Source: CAZMCC01 sp964564695 (GTDB lineage: Bacteria; Planctomycetota; Phycisphaerae; Phycisphaerales; UBA1924). Taken from it: a stretch of DNA of 17,118 nt. Of the stretch, positions 1 through 7,700 are shown piece after piece. A program made the translations under genes and the position numbers. Location: the NCBI GenBank assembly GCA_964564695.1, contig CAZMCC010000084.1, positions 1-17,118 of the forward strand, in the 5' to 3' direction. Numbering within the stretch: position 1 is the first letter of the stretch; every line of letters begins with the position of its first letter. The notes below the pieces were generated by a model that ran no database searches, was not told the DNA's origin, and was given only the letters and a program-made list of their open reading frames with translations.

Positions 1-510
1 GGGGACGGGGGCGGTGTGGTGGCGGCCGCCCTGGAGGAGGGCGTGGGGGGGGTTGAGGCGGTGGACGATTCCGGAGGAGGGGGCGGGGAGGTCCCAGGCG
101 CGGGCGTTGGTGGCGCCGACGGAGTCGACGATGCGGCACGAGGTGGGCGGGCAGGTCATCTCGGGGGTCATGGTCGAGCAGATGACCAGGTCGAGCTCGG
201 CGGGGGCGACCTTGGCGTCGGCCAGGGCGCGGGTGAGGGCGTTTGCGCCCATGGTGAAGGTGGACTCGCCGTTCTCCCGCTTGGCGGAGTAGCGCTGGCG
301 GATGCCGGTGCGCTGGACGATCCACTCGTCGGAGGTGTCCATCACCTTCTCGAGGTCGGCGTTGGTGATGACGGCCTTGGGGAGGTAAGAGCCGGTGCCG
401 AGCAGCCGCACGCCCGCGGGTCCCTGGACCCGCCTGCGCACTCCGCCCCCCCCACGCTGAGCGGTGGCGGTGCGAGGACCGGGGGTTGGGGGAGTGGGGG
501 GTTGGGTCAT
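1..510 (-). CDS. fabH: Beta-ketoacyl-ACP synthase III (KAS III), N-terminal part, runs off left edge
   Basis: This enzyme starts fatty acid synthesis by condensing acetyl-CoA with malonyl-ACP in the cytoplasm. The reading begins at an ATG that overlaps the plsX stop (ATGA), which fixes the start. After a Pro/Gly/Arg-rich extension of about 30 residues come GVRLLGTGSYLPK, then DTSDEWIVQRTGIRQR and CPPTSCRIVDSVGATNA, which follow the FabH N-terminal half closely. The window contains 170 codons, about half the usual 320-340 aa. Oddly, the active-site stretch reads AWDLPAPSSGIVHRLN where the family has A-F-D-[LV]-x-A-A-C-[SA]-G-F-x-Y. Ser145 thus stands in the position of the catalytic Cys. Everything distal to it (the outermost ~80 bp) is G-run-rich on the plus strand and fits the family poorly, so sequence error at the edge is more likely than a true Cys-to-Ser enzyme. 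Family assignment is firm; the catalytic state is not. Confidence 0.88.
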   Translation of the reverse strand, partial: MTQPPTPPTPGPRTATAQRGGGGVRRRVQGPAGVRLLGTGSYLPKAVITNADLEKVMDTSDEWIVQRTGIRQRYSAKRENGESTFTMGANALTRALADAKVAPAELDLVICSTMTPEMTCPPTSCRIVDSVGATNARAWDLPAPSSGIVHRLNPPHALLQGGRHHTAPVP

Positions 511-1547
511 GCCGGTTCTTTCAGGGACTGTTCAACACTCGAGACTTCGGCGAGGCGTTTGACGATGGCGTCGTTGAGGCCCGCGGAGACGTACCCGCGG
601 CAGTTTCGGATGGCGCTCTTGATTGTTCTCGCCTCGCTGGACCCGTGCGCGATGACGCAGACGCCATTTACGCCCAGCAGGGGGGCCCCGCCGAACTCGT
701 GGTAGTCTTTCTTGGCGTAGAACTGCTTGAAGGCGGGCTCGAGCTGCATGGCGAGGTCGGGGGCGACGCTGAAAAGTTCCGCGGCGATCCCCTGGATGAG
801 CGAGCGGACGAGGCCCTCGGCGAGCTTGAGGAGGGTGTTGCCGACGAAGCCGTCGGTGATGACGACGTCGGCGGCGCCGTCGAAGAAGTCGCGGCCTTCG
901 ACGAAGCCGACGTAGTTCATGCCGGGGGTGGCCTTGAGCAGCTCGTGGGAGCGGTTGATGAGGTCGGTGCCCTTGCCCTCTTCGGAGCCGATGTTCATCA
1001 TCGCGACGCGGGGGCTGGGGTTGTTGAGGACGGTGCGGGCGAGGGTTTCGGCCATCACCCCGTATTGCCAGAGGTGGTTGGGCCGGGGCTCGGGGTTGGC
1101 GCCGGCGTCGCAGAGGACGATCGGGCCGTGGAACCCGGGGATGGTGACGGCGATTCCGGGGCGGTGCACGCCGGGGAGGCGCCGCATGGTCATGGTGGCG
1201 GCGGCGACGCAGGCGCCGGTGTTGCCGGCGCTGAGGACGACGTCGCAGGTGCTGGCGGAGGCGGTGCGCCGGGAGCCGAGCTCGGCCATGCGGACGATGG
1301 ACGAGTCGGGCTTAGCGCGGACGGCGTCGACGGGCGACTCGTCCATGCCGATGACCTGCGAGCAGGGGACGACCTCGATCCGCTCATCGCGGATGCGTCG
1401 TTCGGCCAGGACTTCCTTGATGTCGCGCTCGGCGCCGATGAGGACGAGCCGGTCGTCGGGCGCGAGCAGCGGCAGGGCTTCGAGGCACCCTTTGAGAATG
1501 GCGTCGGGCGCGTGGTCGCCGCCCATGACGTCCACGGCGATGCGCAT
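507..1547 (-). CDS. plsX: Phosphate acyltransferase PlsX
   Basis: PlsX converts acyl-ACP and phosphate to acyl-phosphate, the donor used by PlsY for glycerol-3-phosphate acylation in phospholipid synthesis. The 346-aa product has normal family length. It opens with MRIAVDVMGGDHAP, the PlsX signature, followed by VVLSAGNTGACVAAATMTM, DAGANPEPRPNHLWQYG, and GFVEGRDFFDGAADVVITDGF near the C-terminal half, all typical. The frame is open for another 122 codons upstream, but that extension is Arg/Pro-rich and overlaps rpmF, so I chose the ATG at 1547. This leaves 8 nt after the rpmF stop, with AGAAGG inside the rpmF end as a possible ribosome site. The stop codon overlaps the fabH start (ATGA), suggesting translational coupling. 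The order rpmF-plsX-fabH is the classic lipid/ribosome operon. Confidence 0.96.
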   Translation of the reverse strand: MRIAVDVMGGDHAPDAILKGCLEALPLLAPDDRLVLIGAERDIKEVLAERRIRDERIEVVPCSQVIGMDESPVDAVRAKPDSSIVRMAELGSRRTASASTCDVVLSAGNTGACVAAATMTMRRLPGVHRPGIAVTIPGFHGPIVLCDAGANPEPRPNHLWQYGVMAETLARTVLNNPSPRVAMMNIGSEEGKGTDLINRSHELLKATPGMNYVGFVEGRDFFDGAADVVITDGFVGNTLLKLAEGLVRSLIQGIAAELFSVAPDLAMQLEPAFKQFYAKKDYHEFGGAPLLGVNGVCVIAHGSSEARTIKSAIRNCRGYVSAGLNDAIVKRLAEVSSVEQSLKEPA

Positions 1548-1555
1548 GATGCGGC

Positions 1556-1756
1556 TCAGCCCTTCTGGACGCCGATCCCGAGCTTGGGGACGCTGATGCG
1601 GAGGCCGGGGCGAACGTAGCCCGACTCGGCGCAGGCGCGGTGGTGGGCCTTGGGGGTGCCGGAGATGGGGCACAGGGTGGGGGTGTAGCCGGAGATGGCG
1701 TGGTGGGAACGGCGACGACGGCTGCGGCCGTAGCTTTGTCTCACATTCGGAAGCAT
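1556..1756 (-). CDS. rpmF: Large ribosomal subunit protein bL32
   Basis: L32 is a small basic protein of the large ribosomal subunit. The 66-aa reading contains SRRRRSHHAI, the hallmark of the family, and the C-terminal CAESGYVRPGL that corresponds to the second half of the L32 zinc ribbon. The start is fixed by a strong ribosome site, AGAAGGAG, 7 nt before ATG. The usual four zinc-binding cysteines (two CxxC) are reduced to two: CPIS and CAES, each with Ser in the second position. The fold therefore probably no longer binds zinc in the standard way, as in known Cys-less paralogues of zinc-ribbon ribosomal proteins. It is first in the operon with plsX and fabH. A promoter-like element lies about 130 nt upstream, giving a long leader. 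Confidence 0.93.
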   Translation of the reverse strand: MLPNVRQSYGRSRRRRSHHAISGYTPTLCPISGTPKAHHRACAESGYVRPGLRISVPKLGIGVQKG

Positions 1757-1884
1757 GAGCAAGCTCCTTCTGCCGCGGTCCAAACCGGTCCGAGCGGCTG
1801 CACAAACACGCTGCGAACCCAACGGGAGCACCGGCGGCGACAGGCCGCGGAAATCGGCGCGAACCGGGCGGTTCGTAGCCCGCA

Positions 1885-1913
1885 AGGTTATCGATGAGGC
1901 GGGGGTGAGTCAA
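1885..1913 (-). promoter_or_regulatory. Candidate sigma70-type promoter of rpmF-plsX-fabH
   Basis: On the minus strand TTGACT (complement 1908-1913) and TAACCT (complement 1885-1890) are separated by exactly 17 nt. The -35 differs from consensus by one base; the -10 keeps the first, second and last consensus bases. Transcription would start near 1878, leaving a leader of about 120 nt before the rpmF ATG. This is by motif only. Confidence 0.45.
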
Positions 1914-2014
1914 CGTGGTGTGGGAGGAGGATCGGGCGTCTTCGGGCTGTGCGGACGGGTCCCGAGGATAGTGAAACGGGGCGCGAGCAAACCCCTGCCA
2001 ACCGCCACCGCGGC

Positions 2015-2042
2015 TCGACTCGCCGCGATAACCCGCTAAACT
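2015..2042 (+). promoter_or_regulatory. Candidate promoter of tRNA-Lys
   Basis: TCGACT (2015-2020) and TAAACT (2037-2042) are separated by 16 nt, about 40 nt upstream of the tRNA. It diverges from the rpmF promoter. The -35 is imperfect, so this is a weak call. Confidence 0.3.
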
Positions 2043-2083
2043 CCGAGACGGAACGCGCCGGAAAGCCGGCGCGGGCCGCGATC

Positions 2084-2156
<73 letters not shown>

Positions 2157-2165
2157 TTTCGATTT

Positions 2166-2190
2166 GAGCCTGCAGTTTGCGGGCTCTTTT
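2166..2190 (+). terminator. Intrinsic terminator after tRNA-Lys
   Basis: GAGCCTGC (2166-2173) pairs with GCGGGCTC (2179-2186) over 8 bp (one G-U) with loop AGTTT. It is followed by TTTT-CG-TTTTT, a classic hairpin plus U-tract. Confidence 0.88.
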
Positions 2191-2313
2191 CGTTTTTGCC
2201 TCTGGTCCGGCGAGGGGGACTCGGTACCAACATTCTGAAAGAGGTGGACGCCCGTGCCCAAGGACGGCGTGTGCGGGGCGGGGTGGGGGGCCGGCACTCT
2301 TCAAGGACTCACC

Positions 2314-3696
2314 ATGCTCAAGCCTCGATTCGTGGCGATTCTGGCCGGAGTGCACCTGGCTCTCGTCGGCGGCGCCTCGGCGCAGGTCGCGTCGGATGCG
2401 GCGCTGGCCGCCAAAGTGGACGCGATTGCCGAGCGGGCATTGGCGCAGCCGAAGGCCGTGGGGCTCTCGATCGCGGTGGGGCGGGGGGACCAGGTCGTGC
2501 TCTCGAAGGGCTACGGCAAGGCGGACCTCGAGTTCGACGTGCCGATGAACGCCCAGACGATGCTGCGGATCGGGAGCGTGACGAAGCAGTTTTCGGCGGC
2601 GGCGGTGATGAAGCTCGTTGAGCAGGGCAAGCTCTCGCTCGACGACACGCTCGACAAGCTGCTGCCGGCGGAATATCCGGATACGGGGAAGCTCATCACT
2701 CTGCGGCAGATTCTGAACCACACGTCGGGGATCTGGTCGTACACGAACGACGACAAGTTCATGGGGCGCGACGCCTCGCTGGAGCTGACGCCGGCGGAGC
2801 TGATCGCGACCTTCAAGGACAGGCCGTTGGAGTTTGCGCCGGGCTCGCAGTGGCAGTACAGCAACTCGGCGTATTACCTGGTGGGCGAGATCATCGCGCG
2901 GGCGTCGGGGAAGGCGTATGCACAGTTTCTGCAGGACGAGTTCTTCACGCCGCTGGGGTTGACGCGGACTCGGTATGACTCGAACTCGGAGGTGGTGCTG
3001 AACCGCGCGCAGGGGTACGGGTTCGAGAACAGGAAGCTGCGGAACGACCGGGCGATCGGGGCGGATGTGCCGGGGGCGGCGGGGTCGCTGATCTCCAGCG
3101 CCGAGGGGCTCGTGCGGTGGAACATCGCGCTGGTGAACGGGAAGGTCGTGTCGAAGGAGTCGTACACACTGATGACGACGCCCGGCGTGCTCTCCGACGG
3201 GTCGCCGACGCGGTACGGGCTGGGGCTCGAGATCGGCTCGTTCGCGGGTCACCCGCGGATCGGGCACGGCGGCGGCATCTTCGGGTTCACCTCGATGCTC
3301 GCGTACCTGCCCGAGGAGAAGATCACGGTCGCGGTGATTTCGAATTGCGACTCGCTTAGCCCGGGGACGGTGGCGGACGCGATCATGCGGGCCGCACTGG
3401 GGATGGACGAGGTCCCCACGAAGGACCTCCCGGTGTCGGCGGCGGAGCACGCGCGGTTCGCGGGCGAGTTCGCGTTCGAGGACATCCCGATGACCATCAA
3501 GATCTTCGAGCAGGACGGGAAGGTGATGGCGCAAGGGTCGGGGCAGGGCGCGACGCGGCTGCTGTACCAGGGCAACGGCGAGTTCCGGGCGGAGTTTGGC
3601 CCGGGCGTGAAGATCGTTTTCCCCGCGGGCGAAGGGCCGGCGGCGACGCTGGTGCTGCATCAGAATGGCGAGCACACGGCGAAGCGCAAGCCGTGA
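2314..3696 (+). CDS. Exported serine hydrolase, class C beta-lactamase/penicillin-binding-protein-like family
   Basis: The 460-aa product begins with a signal peptide (M1-A23, cleavage at GGASA/Q). The beta-lactamase-type domain then carries the SxxK catalytic motif S88-V-T-K91 in LRIGSVTKQF, the YxN motif Y182-S-N184 in QWQYSNSAYYLVGEI, and HGGG in RIGHGGGIFGFTS in place of KTG. TLRQILNHTSGI is also typical of the family (AmpC, EstB, D-aminopeptidase relatives). After about residue 370 a short beta-rich C-terminal module follows, as in many such hydrolases. The ATG at 2314 is preceded by AAGGA 6 nt upstream; the longer reading from 2254 would bury the signal peptide. Substrate is not predictable: family members cut beta-lactams, peptidoglycan peptides or esters. 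It stands alone between the tRNA and an opposing gene, and codons end mostly in G or C with strong G preference. Confidence 0.9.
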   Translation: MLKPRFVAILAGVHLALVGGASAQVASDAALAAKVDAIAERALAQPKAVGLSIAVGRGDQVVLSKGYGKADLEFDVPMNAQTMLRIGSVTKQFSAAAVMKLVEQGKLSLDDTLDKLLPAEYPDTGKLITLRQILNHTSGIWSYTNDDKFMGRDASLELTPAELIATFKDRPLEFAPGSQWQYSNSAYYLVGEIIARASGKAYAQFLQDEFFTPLGLTRTRYDSNSEVVLNRAQGYGFENRKLRNDRAIGADVPGAAGSLISSAEGLVRWNIALVNGKVVSKESYTLMTTPGVLSDGSPTRYGLGLEIGSFAGHPRIGHGGGIFGFTSMLAYLPEEKITVAVISNCDSLSPGTVADAIMRAALGMDEVPTKDLPVSAAEHARFAGEFAFEDIPMTIKIFEQDGKVMAQGSGQGATRLLYQGNGEFRAEFGPGVKIVFPAGEGPAATLVLHQNGEHTAKRKP

Positions 3697-3753
3697 GCCG
3701 GTCGCGAATTCGACGTGTTGCTGCGTGAGGCGTGCCGAGTAATCGGGCGACGG

Positions 3754-4131
3754 TTACCTCTCGTCGTCGTCCTCGCGCTCGTCATCGCTGTCGTTGTCGC
3801 TGTCGTGGTCGTCGGACTCTTCTTTGTCCTTGGAGATGAGCCTGCCGTCCTCGGCGACGGTGACGTCCCACTCCTGGCCGTTGACGGTGACGTCGGCGGA
3901 GTAGACGGTCTTGCCGTCGCGCTGCTCTTTCTCGATTTCGTCGATGGCGCCGCCGGCGGCTTCGCGCTCGATCGCGGCGCGGGCGGCGGGTGGCAGGTCG
4001 CTCATGGTGACGACAACGTCGTTGCCTTCCTCTTCGTGGCAGCAGCAGTCGTGGCAGTGGCAGCCGGCGGCGGCGAGGGCGAGGGCGAGGGCGGCGAGCG
4101 CGGCGGCGGCGAGCATGGACATCCGGTTCAT
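3754..4131 (-). CDS. Small probable lipoprotein with Cys/His cluster, PepSY-like domain and acidic tail
   Basis: This 125-aa protein has four parts. An Ala/Leu-rich signal segment (about residues 5-22) ends in LAAAGC, a plausible though non-ideal lipobox with C24 as the lipidated Cys. Next is a dense metal-ligand-like cluster, CHCHDCCCH (residues 24-32). A domain of about 60 residues follows (VTMSDLPPAARAAIE, then DGKTVYSADVTVNGQEWDV, then EDGRL), which matches the PepSY-like pattern known from periplasmic sensor and inhibitor proteins. The tail of about 25 residues is almost all Asp, Glu and Ser. The start is supported by GGAGG 6 nt upstream. It converges on the serine hydrolase gene with only 57 nt between stops. 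I infer an envelope protein binding metal or a partner protein; no function is known. The antisense reading looks like a membrane protein only because GAC and GAG read as valine and leucine in reverse. Confidence 0.82.
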   Translation of the reverse strand: MNRMSMLAAAALAALALALAAAGCHCHDCCCHEEEGNDVVVTMSDLPPAARAAIEREAAGGAIDEIEKEQRDGKTVYSADVTVNGQEWDVTVAEDGRLISKDKEESDDHDSDNDSDDEREDDDER

Positions 4132-4745
4132 CAATGGCCTCCAAGGTTGTGCGGAGTTGTGGACGTCAAAACATATCGTCCGAAAGCTCGGCGGCATGAT
4201 TACCGGATGACGCCGGCGTGGGAGATGTGAGGATACTCCGATCATGATGTTGGCGTGATGCGTCAGCTCGCGCGCGTCGAGCGGCGCTTCCTGGAGTTCC
4301 TGTCCGTCGACGCGTGACCAGGTGCGCGGGGTCGACTGGAGCGTGGAGGTCCGATGCTTCGGGCCGGCGCACACCCGCAGCGGAAGGGGAGGATGAAGCT
4401 GCCGGCCCCCCCGCCCCGTTGTGGTGCCGCGAGCGGGGCGTGGTGCTGGGGGGCGTGGTTAACTCTGTGATTGAGCACGGGTTGCGCGGTCCGCGGGAGC
4501 GAGCGTGGGTGTGGCGTGCCAATGGCGTGGCGAGCATGTGAAGATTCGGTGCGACTTTGGTTGCGATGCGGGGGCACTTTCGGTTAGGCTCGTGGGGACT
4601 GGATTTCGGTGGAGGTGCGCGACGGCGTCGACGGGGTGATCGCGGCAATCGGCGCGACGCTTCGTCTGGGACTGTGTGCTGTGCCTTGCTGGGCGCGCGG
4701 CAGTGGTCGTCGGTGGTTGGTCCAACTCTTTGAGTGAGGTGTGCC
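4132..4745. other. Gene-free stretch upstream of the giant dockerin protein
   Basis: Open frames here on both strands are short, Arg/Pro/His-rich and lack domain features or good ribosome sites, so I do not call a gene. The plus strand is G-rich. The stretch should hold the divergent promoters of the lipoprotein gene and of the 1809-aa protein gene; a weak candidate for the latter is listed separately. I see no RNA gene, transposon end or repeat array. Confidence 0.6.
4561..4590 (+). promoter_or_regulatory. Weak candidate promoter of the giant secreted protein
   Basis: TTGCGA (4561-4566) and TAGGCT (4585-4590) are spaced 18 nt apart, about 155 nt upstream of the start codon. Each matches four of six consensus bases. 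Motif only. Confidence 0.22.
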
Positions 4746-7700
4746 ATGCGTGCGTCACGCTCCGTGCGTCGCGTTTTTGGTGATGTGGTTGCGCTCGTGG
4801 CCCTCGGTGCGGCGATGGGCGGGGGCCAGGCCCGCGCGCAGTCGACCGGGATGCTCGACTCGGTGCTCGACGCCGACCCCGCGAACGCGAAGGTCGCGAT
4901 CGACGGGCTGCTGGGGATCGACGAGTACGGGCCGGGGAACGTGAACAAGTTCGTCGGCGCGGGCGGGGGATTCGGCGGGACCCTCGGGGCCGGCGCGATC
5001 TACATGAAGCAGGACATCGAGTTCCTGTACATCGGCGTCAAGCTCGGGGCGGCGCTGAACGACGACGTGTGCCTGTGGCTCGACACGCGCGCGGGGGGCT
5101 TCACTGACGCGGAGATGGACGATGGCGGCGACGGCGGGCGGCGTATCTCAACGAACCTGACGCGCGACAGCGACGACCTGTTCGACGCGGCGTTCCGACC
5201 GGACTTCACGGTCGTGGTCGGGTCGTTCGGGATCGTGGTGTTCGAGCTCACCGCGGGCACGCCGATCACGTTCCTGCAGTATGAAGGGGTGTTCCTGGGG
5301 ACCGACCCGGCGCTGGTGCGCGAGATCGCGATCCCGAAGGCCTCGATCGCGATGGGGACGACGCTGAAGTTTCTCGCGGGGTATTTCTCGGAGTCGAACT
5401 TCACGTCGGACGAGGCGATCCCGCCGCAGTCGTTCACGGGGCTGGGGAACCCGGGGTTCGGCGGGCCGGGTGTGATCGTGGACTGGACGCGGTGGAACGA
5501 GTTCGGCCCGGGCGTGCATCCGGGTTCGCGGTGGAAGATCCACCAGCTCGAGCCGGGCGCGTCGGTGGGGGAGATCCGGGCGCAGGCGCGGGAGTACTAC
5601 GAGCCGGACGCGACGCTGCCGCTGTTCGCGTCGTTCAGGCGGTGGGAGCTGACGTGGGTGCCGCGGGCGAACCAGGTGGAGCGTGAGGCCCAGCAGTTCG
5701 ACTACTCGCTGATCTCGTGGGCGCAGCTGTTGAATTGCCCGCCGCCGTTCTGCCCGGGGCCGAGCAATCCGAAGTCGAACTGGCGCCCGCTGGGGCCGTT
5801 CTCGCGCCCGCTGGAGCCGACGAGCGGTTCGACCGCGAACGGAGTGGGGATCATCGCGAGCATGTGGGTGGACCCATCGGACTCGGCGCACATCCTGCTG
5901 GGGGCGGAGCTGGGCGGGCTGTGGGAGACGATTGACGGGGGCGTGACGTGGCGGAGCCTGACGGATCAGCTGTATCTGCCGAACCTGGGGTGCCGTGACA
6001 TCTGCGTGGATCCGTTCAACACGCAGAAGATCTACATCTGCGCGGGGTTCGGGGACTTCGGGCTGGGGGTGATCAAGACGACGGACGGTGGGGCGACCTG
6101 GAGCTGCACGGCCCTGCAGTACACGGCGTCGCTGCCGGTGGTGATCAACCGCGTGGTGCACCACCCGTCGCTGCCGAACACGCTGTACGCGCTGGTGGGG
6201 AACAAGATCTACAGGACGACCGACGGGGGCGCGACGTGGCCGATGTGGCTCGATCCGGCGCTGACGTGCTTCCCGACGGGCGGTGTCGGGGTGCTTGGGG
6301 GGATGGAGAAGGACCCGGGGGCGAACAACATCTGGTACGTGCACGCCTACGCGAACCCGGGGTTCGGGATTCCGGCGCGCATGTTCTCGATCACCGACAA
6401 CGGCACGTCGTGGGTGTGCTCGGAGATCACGCCCAAGACGTCGAGCAGCAGCTACTACGCCACGGGCGGGTTCCTTCCGGCGGTCGCGCCGTCGCAGCCG
6501 GGTCGGATCAGCGCGTACTTTCTGGTGGGGACCTCCGCCATCCCGCAGATGGCGACGACGACCAACGGCGGGCTGACCTGGTCGGTGACGGGATCGAGCT
6601 ACATGTCGATCGCGGGTGCGCGGATCGGCGGGCTGGTGATCTCGCCGACGAATCCGCTGGTGATGTACCTGGGCGGCGTGGTGATGTACCGCTCGGTCGA
6701 CGGCGGGCAGACGTTTCAGCAGGTCAGCGTGAACTCGCCCTTCCTGCATCCGCAGTACGTGCACGACGACGTGCGCGTGCAGATCTTCCGGTCGGGAACT
6801 CCGGGGTCGGGGACGAACCAGGATGTGCTGTACATCGGGTCCGACGGCGGGCCGTACGCGACGGGGAACGGCGGGGCGAACTGGATCGACATTTCGGGCC
6901 AGGGCCTGAACATCACGAAGTTCTACGGGCTGGGCGCGTCGACGGACCGCTCGGTGGACGTGGGCGGGTGCCAGGACCTGAGCACGATGCAGTACGACTA
7001 CTACACGCAGTTGTGGTGGAATCCCTACCGCACGGGTGACGGGTATGAGACGGTCGTCAAGCCGAGCAACTCGCTCATCGTGCACACCGACGCGTTCGGC
7101 GGCTGGCTGCCGACGCTGTACACGTCGACCGACGGGGCCGACACGCTGGTGTACCAGGGCGGGCCGGCGTGCTCGACGTCGGGGCCGTGCACCGGCAGCG
7201 CGTGCCAGGCGTGGTGGAACCGGCCGCTGCAGTGGGACAACACGGGGAAGCTGTACGTGGGCAACCACGACCTGTGGGTGTCGGCGAACGATGGAGTGAC
7301 GTGGACGCAGATCTCGGATTTTACGACGTCGCACAACGTGCCGTGCGGGCTGCGGATCAAGACGATCGCGGTGCCGGCGAGCGACCCGACGCGGATCTAC
7401 GTGGGGTTTGAAGGGCCGACGTGGGGCGGCGGGTCGCTGCGCCGCGCGTTCCGCACGAGCGATTCGGGCGCGACGTGGATCGACATCGGCGAAGACCCGT
7501 CGACGTTCATGCACCTGTTCGGGATCAACTGGGCGAACCTGACGCATATCGAGGTCGACCCGGACAACAAGGACCGGGTCTGGGCCTGCTTCGGGGACTA
7601 CTGGCCCAGCAACCGGGTGTGGTATTCGGCCAACGGCGGGGACACGTGGACGAACGTCTCGGCCGGGCTGACCGACGCGCCGCTGCACGACATCGTGTAC

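Noticed and set aside
1548..1913. N-terminal extension of plsX by 122 codons
   Set aside because: It overlaps rpmF completely and is Arg/Pro-rich; MRIAVDVMGGDHAP is the true family start.
3715..4230. A plus-strand frame with long Val/Leu runs resembling a membrane protein
   Set aside because: The hydrophobic runs are the reverse reading of Asp/Glu codons in the acidic tail of the minus-strand lipoprotein, which has a good ribosome site and domain match.
4314..4541. A 75-codon plus-strand frame in the gene-free stretch
   Set aside because: No ribosome site, no recognisable motif, and composition no different from neighbouring noncoding frames.
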